DNA from: Actinomycetes bacterium
Lineage (GTDB): Bacteria > Actinomycetota > Actinomycetes > Mycobacteriales > Mycobacteriaceae
Length of the DNA: 64,000 bases
NCBI GenBank assembly: GCA_023461275.1
Contig: JAEYMI010000076.1
Coordinates: 62,001 to 126,000 of the forward strand
Reading direction: 5' to 3'
A model generated the notes under the pieces. The model saw only the letters and a program-made list of their open reading frames with translations, was not told the DNA's origin and did no database searches. A program made the position numbers and the translations under genes. This document shows positions 10,541-18,263 of the stretch, in pieces; position 1 is the first letter of the stretch; each line of letters starts with the position of its first letter.

Positions 10541-10731
10541 GATGACTTCCTCTCGTCGCCCCCCCGGACGAATCATGCCCTAATCCGCCCGGTTTCCGAT
10601 CGAGATCATCGATCTGACCTTTTCACTCAGAGCAGGCGGAAGTGTTCTCAGGTGCTCATCGGTTGCGCAGACTATGGCGGTTGTTCGACCCGGATCATTC
10701 GCCCGGATTCATTCGCCCAGAAGGGGACACC

Positions 10732-11961
10732 GTGACCGCTACCACCGACCAGCCCGCCACTCAGCAGACCTACACCGACGAGAAGCTGCAGGAGATCTTC
10801 GCACCGGTGTTCGCGCGGATCGCCGACGGTGCCGTCGACCGTGAGGTCGACCGCAAGCTCGCCTACGACGAGGTCGGCTGGTTGCGGGACGCACGTTTCG
10901 GTGCCCTGCGGGTCCCGGTGGAGTTCGGTGGCTACGGTGCGTCGGTCCGGCAGCTGTTCGGTCTGCTGGTGGATCTGGCGGCGGCGGAATCGAATCTGCC
11001 GCAGGCGCTTCGGGTGCACTGGTCGTTCGTCGAGGATCAGGTGGCGGCGCCGGCGTCGGAAACCCGCGACACTTGGCTACGCGCCGTGGCGGCGGGCACG
11101 CTCGTCGGCAACGCGATCACCGAACCCGGCGTGGGCGCAGTGGACCGCTACCGCACCACCGTCAGCGAGGACCAGGGCGGTACGGTCCGGGTGAACGGCA
11201 CCAAGTACTACAGCACCGGCAGCCTGTACTCCGATCACATCCTGGTCGCCGGCGACCAGAACGGTGAGCGGGTCTCGGTCCTCGTCGACGCCGCAGCCGC
11301 CGGGGTCACCCAGCACGACGACTGGGATGGCTTCGGTCAGCGCCTGACCGCCAGCGGCACAACCGAATTCGACAACGTCGAGGTGGCGGCCGATCGCGTG
11401 CTGGGCGCCGGCTACGGTGCGCCGGGCCGCACCTACGCGACGTCGTACCTGCAGTTGGTGCAGCTCGCGGTGCTCGCCGGAATCGCCCGACGAGCCCTCG
11501 ACGACACCACGGCATGGGTGCAGGACCGCACCCGCACCTTCACCCACGGCTCGGCCGATCTGCCGCGCCACGACCCGCTCGTGCAGCAGGTGATCGGGCG
11601 ACTCTCGGCCGCCGCATACGCTTCGCGCACCCTCGTCCTCGACATCGCCGACCAGATCGACGCCTTGTTCGCCGCCGGCGGCGAGGACGAGAAGCTGTTG
11701 GATGCAGTCGAATTCGACGTCGCGCGGGCCCAGGCGGTCATCATCCCGCTCGTCCTCGACGCCACTACACAGCTCTTCGAGGTCGGCGGCGCATCGATCA
11801 CCTCCGAGCGGCTGCGCCTGGACCGGCATTGGCGCAACGCACGCACCATCTCGGTGCACAACCCGCTGATCTTCAAGTTGCGTTCGGTCGGCGATCACGT
11901 GCTCAACGGCACGGAGCTGCCCTACGCGTGGAGTGCTGGAGTCCGCAACTCCCAAAGCTGA
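10732..11961 (+). CDS. Acyl-CoA dehydrogenase-fold flavoprotein monooxygenase (DszC/SfnB-like)
   Basis: A 409-residue protein with the acyl-CoA dehydrogenase fold: helical N-terminal domain, beta domain with NAITEPGVGAVDRYRTT, and a C-terminal domain ending RHWRNARTISVHNPLIFK. That closing segment and the lack of a clear catalytic glutamate resemble the DszC/SfnB group of FMNH2-dependent monooxygenases (sulfur-compound or nitroalkane oxidation) rather than beta-oxidation enzymes. GTG 10732 follows AAGGGG. It needs a separate flavin reductase, and none is adjacent. A terminator hairpin follows directly. Confidence 0.82.
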   Translation: MTATTDQPATQQTYTDEKLQEIFAPVFARIADGAVDREVDRKLAYDEVGWLRDARFGALRVPVEFGGYGASVRQLFGLLVDLAAAESNLPQALRVHWSFVEDQVAAPASETRDTWLRAVAAGTLVGNAITEPGVGAVDRYRTTVSEDQGGTVRVNGTKYYSTGSLYSDHILVAGDQNGERVSVLVDAAAAGVTQHDDWDGFGQRLTASGTTEFDNVEVAADRVLGAGYGAPGRTYATSYLQLVQLAVLAGIARRALDDTTAWVQDRTRTFTHGSADLPRHDPLVQQVIGRLSAAAYASRTLVLDIADQIDALFAAGGEDEKLLDAVEFDVARAQAVIIPLVLDATTQLFEVGGASITSERLRLDRHWRNARTISVHNPLIFKLRSVGDHVLNGTELPYAWSAGVRNSQS

Positions 11962-11989
11962 TTTCGGGTCGGACCCGACCTCAGATGGG

Positions 11990-12023
11990 AAAGCCGGTGA
12001 TCGGGTGACCGATCGCCGGCTTT
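11990..12023. terminator. Bidirectional terminator hairpin
   Basis: An inverted repeat with arms AAAGCCGGTGATCGG and CCGATCGCCGGCTTT (one G-T type mismatch) encloses GTGA. It separates the stop of the acyl-CoA dehydrogenase-like gene from the stop of the convergent Asp23-like gene. Confidence 0.8.
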
Positions 12024-12036
12024 CGCCGGTTTCTCC

Positions 12037-12486
12037 CTACAACCACTCGCGGGTGTAGAGGTCTTGCCACCTGATCGAAATGGGTGGGGGTTGTGTCGAC
12101 GGCGTACCCAACAGCGAGGTGAGGGTCTGCTCGACGACGTCGCGGATCTGCTCGGACAGCGCGGGAAGATCGTCGTGGTAGCGCGCTACCAACCCGATGC
12201 GGACGCCGGTGATGCCGAGATCGGCACCGTCGACGGCGACCTGCACCGTCAGGGTGCCGGCCACGGTTCGGATTCGGGTTGCGATGAGTTGCTTGATGAC
12301 GCGGTCGTTGAATCGGATGTGCGGATCGTCGGAAACAATCGGGCGGCCAGGGCGCCGAACACGTCCCAGGCTGCTGGTGATCGACGTGATCAGGTGCCGC
12401 ACGTCGTCGGCGGGTTCGTCGATGTCGCGCGTGGCGTCGACCAGCCAGGCGTCGGCATATTCGTCGTCCAACTCGACCTCGCTCAT
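12037..12486 (-). CDS. Asp23/Gls24-related protein encoded with the ECF sigma factor
   Basis: A 149-residue protein whose start overlaps the sigma-factor stop (ATGA). After an acidic N-terminus it has an Asp23/Gls24-like core: DRVIKQLIATRIRTVAGTLTV, then VRIGLVARYHDDLPALSEQIRDVVEQTLTSLLG, ending in a basic, Trp-containing tail. Being co-transcribed with a sigma factor, where an anti-sigma factor is often found, raises the possibility that it modulates sigma activity. It has no zinc-binding HxxxCxxC motif and no transmembrane segment. Family assignment is by pattern only. Confidence 0.65.
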   Translation of the reverse strand: MSEVELDDEYADAWLVDATRDIDEPADDVRHLITSITSSLGRVRRPGRPIVSDDPHIRFNDRVIKQLIATRIRTVAGTLTVQVAVDGADLGITGVRIGLVARYHDDLPALSEQIRDVVEQTLTSLLGTPSTQPPPISIRWQDLYTREWL

Positions 12487-13154
12487 GCGCGTGCTCCCTT
12501 CTGCTCGGTGTCGCCCGCCGGCCGCCACGGCGAGAGCCGCGTGGCCAGATAGCGTCGGCTGCGCTGCAGATGTCCGCGTACCGAACCGTGGCTGATCCCC
12601 AGCACGCGTGCGATGTCGGCGATGGACAAACCTTCGGTTTCGCGCAGCCACCAGACCGCCCGTGGAGTGTCCGGCATGGCGGCCAGCTCACGCTGCAACG
12701 CCTCGACCAGCGAGGTGTTGATTACCTGGTCGGCGGGTAGGGGATCAGGTGAGGCGAGATCGATGAACCGTTCGCCCTCGGTCGGGACGTCGCGTCGGCG
12801 TCGCAGGTGATCGACGACCTTGCGATGGGCGATGCTGAACATCCAGGTGCGGAAGGTGCTGCGGAAACCGAAGTCGCCCAACCCCTTCCACGCATCGAGC
12901 AGCGTTTCCTGGGCGAGGTCCTCGGCAATCTGCCGGTCGGGGACCATGCGTCGGAGAACGCGCAGCAACCCGGGAGTGACGCGGGTGACCAGAACCCCGA
13001 ACGCCTCGGCATCTCCGACCGCCGATGCGGCGGCGAGTTCATCGTCGGACAGATCGTCCAGCACGATCGCCGGGCTCGGCCGGGCGTCGACGCGAACAGC
13101 CACGTCGATGTGGCCGACGTCACTAGAATCGGACCGTGCCGTTTTCGCTTTCAC
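12483..13154 (-). CDS. RNA polymerase ECF-type sigma factor
   Basis: About 223 residues. The sigma-2 region is at RRMVPDRQIAEDLAQETLLDAWKG with FRTWMFSIAHRKVVDHLRRRRD, and sigma-4 is at MPDTPRAVWWLRETEGLS and IADIARVLGISHGSVRGHLQRSR. It directs polymerase to a stress regulon. The likely target is the divergent Asp23 operon whose start lies only about 60 bp away. The start is uncertain: GTG 13154, TTG 13175 or GTG 13103. No classical zinc anti-sigma gene follows; instead an Asp23-like gene overlaps its stop. Confidence 0.87.
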   Translation of the reverse strand: MKAKTARSDSSDVGHIDVAVRVDARPSPAIVLDDLSDDELAAASAVGDAEAFGVLVTRVTPGLLRVLRRMVPDRQIAEDLAQETLLDAWKGLGDFGFRSTFRTWMFSIAHRKVVDHLRRRRDVPTEGERFIDLASPDPLPADQVINTSLVEALQRELAAMPDTPRAVWWLRETEGLSIADIARVLGISHGSVRGHLQRSRRYLATRLSPWRPAGDTEQKGARA

Positions 13155-13212
13155 TACGACGAACTCTATAGGCAACGACCGGAGAGCCGGTCACCACGAT
13201 GAAGGAGTTCGC

Positions 13213-13701
13213 ATGTCTGACATCACCACCGAGGCGATCACCACCAAGGCGCAGTCCGCCACCGACACCAGCAACGGCAAGGCGTTGGCCCGCACCAGCA
13301 CGACGCCCGGCGGCGAGCGAGGCAAGACGTCGATCGCCGATGTCGTCGTCGCCAAGATCGCCGGCATCGCCACCCGCGAGATCGACGGCGTACACGACCT
13401 CGGTGGCAGCACCGAGCGCGTCGTCGGCAAGGTCCGTGACGTGCTGCCCGGCACCACCACCAGCACCACGCAGGGCATCAACGTCGAGGTCGGGGAGAAG
13501 CAGGCCGCCGTCGACGTCGCGATCGTCGCCGACTACGGCGTCGCCATCCACCAGCTCGCCGCCGCGATCCGCCGCAACGTCATCGCCGCCATCGAGCAGA
13601 TGACCGGACTCGAGGTCACCGAGGTGAACGTCACCGTCCACGACATCCACTTCGGCGACGACGATGACCAGCCCACCAACGAGACTCCCCGGGTGCAGTG
13701 A
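13213..13701 (+). CDS. Asp23/Gls24 family envelope stress response protein
   Basis: A 162-residue protein, first of a six-gene operon, with AAGGAG seven bases before ATG 13213. The family core is clear: TSIADVVVAKIAGIATREI DGV, then DVAIVADYGVAIHQLAAAIRR and NVIAAIEQMTGLEVTEVNVTV. Flanking segments are Ser/Thr-rich and acidic. Asp23 proteins are membrane-associated through AmaP in Gram-positives and respond to alkaline and cell-envelope stress. The stop overlaps the next start (TGATG). The divergent ECF sigma gene may control this promoter. Confidence 0.9.
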   Translation: MSDITTEAITTKAQSATDTSNGKALARTSTTPGGERGKTSIADVVVAKIAGIATREIDGVHDLGGSTERVVGKVRDVLPGTTTSTTQGINVEVGEKQAAVDVAIVADYGVAIHQLAAAIRRNVIAAIEQMTGLEVTEVNVTVHDIHFGDDDDQPTNETPRVQ

Positions 13702-14159
13702 TGGTCGACGACCATCTGCCGTCCGCCATCGATCCGGAATCCCCGATCGAGACGACGGCTGACGAGTCGCCCAGCGCACAGGACATCGCCGACGCCGTCC
13801 TCGACATACCCGGTGTCACCGGTCTGCACGGCGGCATGTTCGGCGAGATCGCCACCTACCTGCCCGGCGGTCGCGTCAGCGGAATCGTCGTCGCCGACGA
13901 CGCCGTCGAAGTCCACATCGTCGTCGACGTCGGTCACGATCTGCGGGCGGTCGCCGAGCAGGTCAGAGATGTGGCGAGCGACCTCACCGGACTACCCGCG
14001 TCGGTGACCGTCGAAGACATCAGTGTGCTCCTCCGGCGGAGAGAACAGCCCGCCGACAATCCCCATCCCGACACCCGTGACCCCGAGACCCCAGAGCCCG
14101 CCGAGCAGGCGCCGGCTTCTGGCCCGGGGCTTCCCGAAGAGGTGAAAAAGCATGTCTGA
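13701..14159 (+). CDS. Asp23-related protein in the alkaline-shock operon
   Basis: A 152-residue protein starting at ATG 13701, sharing one base with the preceding TGA. The central part (DIADAVLDIPGVTGLHGG, then VVADDAVEVHIVVDVGHDLRAVAEQVRDVAS) has the Asp23-like pattern but is more divergent than its upstream neighbour. The last 35 residues are Pro/Glu-rich and probably disordered. Its position between Asp23 and DUF2273 genes suggests it belongs to the same envelope complex. Confidence 0.75.
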   Translation: MVDDHLPSAIDPESPIETTADESPSAQDIADAVLDIPGVTGLHGGMFGEIATYLPGGRVSGIVVADDAVEVHIVVDVGHDLRAVAEQVRDVASDLTGLPASVTVEDISVLLRRREQPADNPHPDTRDPETPEPAEQAPASGPGLPEEVKKHV

Positions 14160-14334
14160 CAACGCCACCATCGGCCTCCTGGCCGGCCTACTACTCGCGA
14201 TCGCCGTCACCACCGGCGGATTCGGCGGCTTCATCCTGGCGGTGGTGCTCGGCGCCATCGGCCTGTCGATCGGGCTGCAGCGCGACGGTGTCATCGATCT
14301 CGGGGCGCTGTTGAAGAGTCGCAACCGTGGCTGA
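14152..14334 (+). CDS. DUF2273-type small membrane protein
   Basis: A 60-residue protein with two transmembrane helices (IGLLAGLLLAIAVTTGG and FILAVVLGAIGLSIGLQRDG) and a basic tail. Proteins of this type recur beside amaP and asp23 in Gram-positives and probably help anchor the complex. ATG 14152 overlaps the end of the upstream gene by 8 bp and its own end overlaps the next start by 8 bp. Confidence 0.8.
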   Translation: MSDNATIGLLAGLLLAIAVTTGGFGGFILAVVLGAIGLSIGLQRDGVIDLGALLKSRNRG

Positions 14335-14752
14335 CTCGCTCACCGTCACCCCGGGAACGCTGACCATAGCCGACCGGGTGGGGGAGAAGATTGCCGTGCG
14401 CTCGGCACTGGCCGTCGATGATGTGATCGCCCGGCGGTCCTCGATCTCGTCGGCGCTGCGCGGAGCGGCCCGGCTCGGCGGTGACCTGCCGCAGGCGGCG
14501 ATCTCGATGGATCAGCCCGCGCCGACCGTACGGATCTCCATCGCCGTGCGCTGGCCCAGCCCGATCGCCGAGGTCTGCGATCGGGTTCGTACCCACGTCG
14601 CCGACGAACTCGACCGGCTCACCGGCGTTCGGCCCGGACGTGTCGATGTGACCGTGGCGCAGGTCGTTTCGCACAGCGACGCGCCGTCGAAGAGTCGGGT
14701 GGACGCGCCGTCGGGCAACGGCTTCACCGAACTGAAGGCAGCAGAACAGTGA
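14327..14752 (+). CDS. Asp23/Gls24 family protein (third copy in operon)
   Basis: A 141-residue protein with GTG start overlapping the DUF2273 gene. It has the Asp23 pattern IADRVGEKIAVRSALAVDDV followed by VRISIAVRWPSPIAEVCDRVRTHVADELDRLTG and VDVTVAQV. It is the most canonical copy after the first gene. Several Asp23-like paralogues in one operon are usual in actinobacteria and may form mixed oligomers. Confidence 0.8.
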   Translation: MADSLTVTPGTLTIADRVGEKIAVRSALAVDDVIARRSSISSALRGAARLGGDLPQAAISMDQPAPTVRISIAVRWPSPIAEVCDRVRTHVADELDRLTGVRPGRVDVTVAQVVSHSDAPSKSRVDAPSGNGFTELKAAEQ

Positions 14753-15375
14753 CATCCCAAGAAACAACGACAGGGACATCTCCAGCAACCACACCGGCCA
14801 CCACGGCCCAGCGGACCGCCGACACCGCACGCGGCAAGGTCTTCAATCCGTCGGCCAATCCCGGCGCCATGATCGTCGGAGTGTTCCTCGGTTTGGCGCT
14901 GATCGGTCTGGCGGCCGTCACCATGCGCGATCTGCTCATCCACGTCGGCTGGATCGGTTCCGACGAGTGGTTGGCCGCGGCCGCACAGTGGATTCAGAAT
15001 CTGTCGTGGTCGGCGTGGATGTGGCCGGCCGCGGTGGTATCTGTCGTCGTCGGGCTGTGGTTGCTCGTGCTCGCCGTCCGGCCCCGCCGCCGAACCCATA
15101 TCGGCGTCGCCGATTTCGACGTGGTGTGGACTCGACCCGGCGACGTCGCTCGTCGGGTGAGTGCTGCGGTCTCCTCGCTTCCCGGCGTCGAACATGCGAC
15201 GACGGTGGTCGGGCGTCGTAAAGTCAAGGTTGCCGTGATCACCGACTCCGACGATGTCGACCTCGCTTCCGTCGAGCATGCCGTCGATGGGGTGCTCTCC
15301 GGCATTGATCGGCCCCTACGGGCCAAGATCTCGCTGAAACGACGCCTGCAGATCGCGAAAGGAGACCCACGATGA
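14749..15375 (+). CDS. DUF6286-type membrane protein of the alkaline-shock operon
   Basis: A 208-residue protein with a Thr/Ala-rich N-terminus, two transmembrane helices (GVFLGLALIGLAAVTMRDLL; WPAAVVSVVVGLWLLVLAV) and a cytoplasmic C-terminal domain with RPGDVARRVSAAVSSLPGVEHATTVVGRRKVKV. That last segment resembles the amphipathic Asp23/AmaP-type domain. GTG 14749 overlaps the preceding stop (GTGA). It probably anchors the Asp23 proteins at the membrane. Confidence 0.75.
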   Translation: MTSQETTTGTSPATTPATTAQRTADTARGKVFNPSANPGAMIVGVFLGLALIGLAAVTMRDLLIHVGWIGSDEWLAAAAQWIQNLSWSAWMWPAAVVSVVVGLWLLVLAVRPRRRTHIGVADFDVVWTRPGDVARRVSAAVSSLPGVEHATTVVGRRKVKVAVITDSDDVDLASVEHAVDGVLSGIDRPLRAKISLKRRLQIAKGDPR

Positions 15376-15929
15376 ACCGCACGCCCGCGGTACTTCATCG
15401 GGTCAGCGTCGGCCTGCTGGCGTTGGCTTTGCTCGCCCTCGGCGCTGGCGCCATCTTGTGGAAGCTCGACGTCGAGCCGGTACACACCTGGGTCGAGAGG
15501 ATCGACGAGGGATGGTTGGCTCGGGCGGCCCAAGCCGGCTGGTGGCCGGCACTTCTCGCCGGCGTACTGATCGTGGCCCTGGTGTGGGGCTGGGCATTGC
15601 TCGCCACGGCCGTGCGGCCCGGCAAGGTCGATGACATCGTTCTGGCGGGCAGCGATGAGCGCGGAACCTTCACCGTCGCTCCCGCATTGATCGCGTCAGC
15701 GGTCGCCGACCAGCTCGCGGCCTCGCCGATCGTGGCGAAGGCGACGGCCAAGGCGACCGATGATCGTGGCCGAAAGATCATCCGCCTCACCGTTATTGCC
15801 GCGCCCACACGCTCTTACAGCGAGGTGGCCGACGTCGTGGGTGACGCGGTATCCGACATCCGTTCCGCGGTTGGGGATTCCGACCTGCATGTGCAGGCTC
15901 TGGTTCACCTGGAGAACACTGCACGTTGA
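15372..15929 (+). CDS. amaP: Alkaline shock response membrane anchor protein (AmaP-like)
   Basis: A 185-residue protein with two transmembrane helices (SVGLLALALLALGAGAILW; LAGVLIVALVWGWALLATAV) separated by a Trp-rich loop, then a cytoplasmic domain (ALIASAVADQLAASPIVAKATAK and RIIRLTVIAAPT-like strand). This is the AmaP arrangement: AmaP tethers Asp23 to the membrane in Staphylococcus. The start overlaps the preceding stop (ATGA) and its own stop overlaps the next gene's TTG start. Confidence 0.75.
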   Translation: MNRTPAVLHRVSVGLLALALLALGAGAILWKLDVEPVHTWVERIDEGWLARAAQAGWWPALLAGVLIVALVWGWALLATAVRPGKVDDIVLAGSDERGTFTVAPALIASAVADQLAASPIVAKATAKATDDRGRKIIRLTVIAAPTRSYSEVADVVGDAVSDIRSAVGDSDLHVQALVHLENTAR

Positions 15930-17305
15930 CCGATGACCGGCGGGTGCTGACCAGTAGTCGACTGTCGGGTTTTGACGCCCGCTTCCACTGGACGCGCAAA
16001 GCCTTTCCCAGTGATCAGTTCCTGCTGTTCTGCTTTGCCGCTCCGCGCGAATGGCCGGAGCCGCAGGCGGAGTGGCTGATCAGCCGTGCCCGGGGGATCG
16101 AGGATCTGAATCTGGTTGTCCGTGAGGTGCCCGGCGGGTTGGACTATCCGCTGCTGATTCCGCGGATGGCGTCGGAGCGCAACATCGCAATCCATCGTCT
16201 CCCCGGGCGTCGATGGGTTGACTGCCTCGACGCCGTGGCTGAGCTGATCGGCGACCAACTGCGGGCCGACGAGGCCGCCTGGCGGATCCACCTGATCGGT
16301 CCCGTCGATGACACTCCGGCCGGTCCGGGCCCGGCCGTGGTGGTCGTCTTGCAGATAGCGCACGTGCTCGGTGATGGGCGCAGGACGTCGCTGATCGCTC
16401 GGGACCTCCTGTCGCACAGCGCTCTTCCCGATCTGGAACTCGATTCGTCTTTCGGTGTGGCGGCCCGGTCTGCGGCCGCGGGCGCCGCGCGGTTCCCCAT
16501 GCAGTTCGCCCAGACGCTGCGGTGGGGAATGGCCAGCTATTCCGAAAGCCGACGCGGCGTCGACCCGGGCGTCATCGGCGCGTTCGGGTCTCCAGGTGTG
16601 CCGATCACGGTATTGAACAGACCGTCGGGTCCGCGCCGGCTGCTGCGTACCGTTCTGCTCAACCGCGGCGCGCTCACCACCACGGGCACCACGGTGACGG
16701 CGTCGGTGATGAGCGCGATCGCTCAGGCGCTGGCCGAGTATCTCGATCTCGGCCCCGGGCATCCACTGGCCGCCGAGCTCACCATCGGAACCACGCCACA
16801 AGCCGGAATTCGCAACAACTTTCGGAACCGTGGGATCCCATTGGCCACCGACGTCAGCAGTCTGTCGATACGCGCGCAGATGATCGGCACTTCGATCGCA
16901 CAGGCACGTGCCGAAGCGCGCGATCGACGCTCAGACACCGCGTGGCGGGCCGAACAGGCCACGCCGCCAGCGCTGGTGCGCATCGGTGCCCGATCGTTCG
17001 ACGTCAACCGAATCCCGGAACGGATGACCGGGGTGACCGTCGTGTCGTCGGTGCACCGCGGTGCGGCCACCCTGTCGGTCGATCCCGACGGCGACGGCTC
17101 CGGTTACCTCGGCGGCGGTCAGGTGTTGTTCACCGCCGGATTTCCGGCCCTGTCACCGATGCAGGGCTTGACCCACGGGATACACGGGATCGGCGACACG
17201 GTGACGGTCTCGGTGAACACCAGCCCCGATGTCATGCCCGACGTCGACCGCTATGTGGAGATGCTGCGGGAATCGTTCGCGCGCATGCAATCCGAGGGTC
17301 GCTGA
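15926..17305 (+). CDS. Wax ester synthase/diacylglycerol acyltransferase-like protein
   Basis: A 459-residue protein of the WS/DGAT-type condensation fold, last gene of the Asp23 operon and translationally coupled (TTG 15926 overlaps the amaP stop). The C-terminal WSD1-like domain is clear (TPQAGIRNNFRNRG, TVVSSVHRG, LTHGIHGIGDTVTVSVNTSP). The active-site motif HHxxxDG appears as AHVLGDG, with A145 for the first histidine and H146, D150 and G151 kept. Family enzymes esterify long-chain acyl-CoA with alcohols or diacylglycerol. Loss of the first His does not abolish all relatives, so activity is uncertain. The link to envelope stress is unusual. Confidence 0.78.
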   Translation: MTDDRRVLTSSRLSGFDARFHWTRKAFPSDQFLLFCFAAPREWPEPQAEWLISRARGIEDLNLVVREVPGGLDYPLLIPRMASERNIAIHRLPGRRWVDCLDAVAELIGDQLRADEAAWRIHLIGPVDDTPAGPGPAVVVVLQIAHVLGDGRRTSLIARDLLSHSALPDLELDSSFGVAARSAAAGAARFPMQFAQTLRWGMASYSESRRGVDPGVIGAFGSPGVPITVLNRPSGPRRLLRTVLLNRGALTTTGTTVTASVMSAIAQALAEYLDLGPGHPLAAELTIGTTPQAGIRNNFRNRGIPLATDVSSLSIRAQMIGTSIAQARAEARDRRSDTAWRAEQATPPALVRIGARSFDVNRIPERMTGVTVVSSVHRGAATLSVDPDGDGSGYLGGGQVLFTAGFPALSPMQGLTHGIHGIGDTVTVSVNTSPDVMPDVDRYVEMLRESFARMQSEGR

Positions 17306-17344
17306 GCTACCGCCCCGACCGATCCGGTCAGTCGTGGCGGTAGC
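17306..17344. terminator. Hairpin terminator between convergent genes
   Basis: GCTACCGCC (17306-17314) pairs with GGCGGTAGC (17336-17344). It follows the stop of the WS/DGAT-like gene at once and overlaps the last codons of the convergent repeat-protein gene. GACCGATCCGGTC inside the loop can extend the structure. Confidence 0.7.
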
Positions 17345-18254
17345 CGTTGTGCCGGTCCTGATCGGACCGAGAGTCGCCCGGGCCCAGCGCCCGGCTCGAG
17401 CCGCTCGACCCCGAACCCTTGGGCGCGCGGGTGAGTCGCTTGGGCAACTTGTCGGCCAGCCCGCCCAACGGTGCGACCGACTGGTTCAACAGTTCGACGG
17501 TGTCGGAGAGTTCGTGCACCGTGTCCTGCAAAGCCAGCAGGTTCGGGGCGAGCTGTCCGATGGTCTCGGTGAGTTCGGTGATCCGGTCCAGGGGACCGCC
17601 GGGGGCGATCGCGCGTTCGACTGCGCCACCCTCGCCGACCAACTGGTCGAGCAGACCGTCGTCGGCGGCGAGGCGGTCAAGGATGCCACCCGGCGCGGTC
17701 ACCTTCTCCAGTACGCCGTCGGGTGCGGTCAGCTTGTCGACGATGCCGCCCTCTGAGGTGAGGCGCTCCAGAATGCCCTCGTTCTCGGTGAATTGATCGA
17801 CCACACCGCCGGGGCGGGTGAGCCGGTCGAGCGGACCGTCGTGAGCGGTCAGGCGCACCAGGATCCCGTTGTCCTCGGCCATCTGATCCAGCAGACCACC
17901 TCGCGCGGTGAGCTTTTCGAGCAAACCGTCGGGAGCGGTGAGGCGGTCCACCACGCCGCCGGGGTTGAGCAGTCGCTCCAGCGGTCCGCCGGCGGAGAGG
18001 ATTCGTCCGATGGGACGGTCGGGCTGCAGCAGTTCGGTCAGTTGATTGATCATCGCCAACGGAGTTCTCGCGCTGGAGATCTCGTCGGCGGACACGCCGA
18101 GGACCCCGTTGATCTCCTGCTGCACGCTGGCGGCGGTGAGCCGGGCGATGTTGACCGCGGATTCGGCGGCGGTGAGCACCACACCGGTCACCGCGAAACC
18201 GATGCGGAACGGTAGTTCGACCACGGTGCGGGGGTCGACGGAATTCGCGTCCAT
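17328..18254 (-). CDS. Decapeptide-repeat protein of unknown function
   Basis: A 308-residue protein in three parts. Residues 1-88 hold hydrophobic and amphipathic helices (FRIGFAVTGVVLTAAESAV), resembling a membrane-associating segment. Residues 89-228 consist of 14 uninterrupted copies of a ten-residue repeat with consensus (G/D)G(I/L/V)(L/V)(D/E)(R/K)LTAP. Residues 229-308 begin with a helical, possibly coiled-coil stretch (LTETIGQLAPNLLALQDTVHEL) and end in a basic, Gly/Ser/Asp-rich tail. I do not recognise the family. The gene lies 9 bp behind the HhH-GPD gene on the same strand and is probably co-transcribed with it. Confidence 0.8.
   Translation of the reverse strand: MDANSVDPRTVVELPFRIGFAVTGVVLTAAESAVNIARLTAASVQQEINGVLGVSADEISSARTPLAMINQLTELLQPDRPIGRILSAGGPLERLLNPGGVVDRLTAPDGLLEKLTARGGLLDQMAEDNGILVRLTAHDGPLDRLTRPGGVVDQFTENEGILERLTSEGGIVDKLTAPDGVLEKVTAPGGILDRLAADDGLLDQLVGEGGAVERAIAPGGPLDRITELTETIGQLAPNLLALQDTVHELSDTVELLNQSVAPLGGLADKLPKRLTRAPKGSGSSGSSRALGPGDSRSDQDRHNGYRHD
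17571..17990 (-). repeat. Array of 14 in-frame 30-bp repeats coding decapeptides
   Basis: Fourteen consecutive 30-bp units code ten-residue copies such as GGVVDRLTAP, DGLLEKLTAR, DGPLDRLTRP, GGIVDKLTAP and DGVLEKVTAP. The copies differ at synonymous and non-synonymous positions, so this is an old, selected protein repeat rather than a recent DNA expansion. Confidence 0.9.
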
Positions 18255-18263
18255 GATGTGACC

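Noticed and set aside
13720..14150. A separate function for the divergent second gene of the Asp23 operon
   Set aside because: Its core still follows the Asp23 pattern and the overlaps place it in the operon, so no other family could be supported.
17571..17990. CRISPR-like array suggested by the 30-bp periodicity
   Set aside because: The units are imperfect, have no spacers and stay in frame within a protein; they are coding decapeptide repeats.
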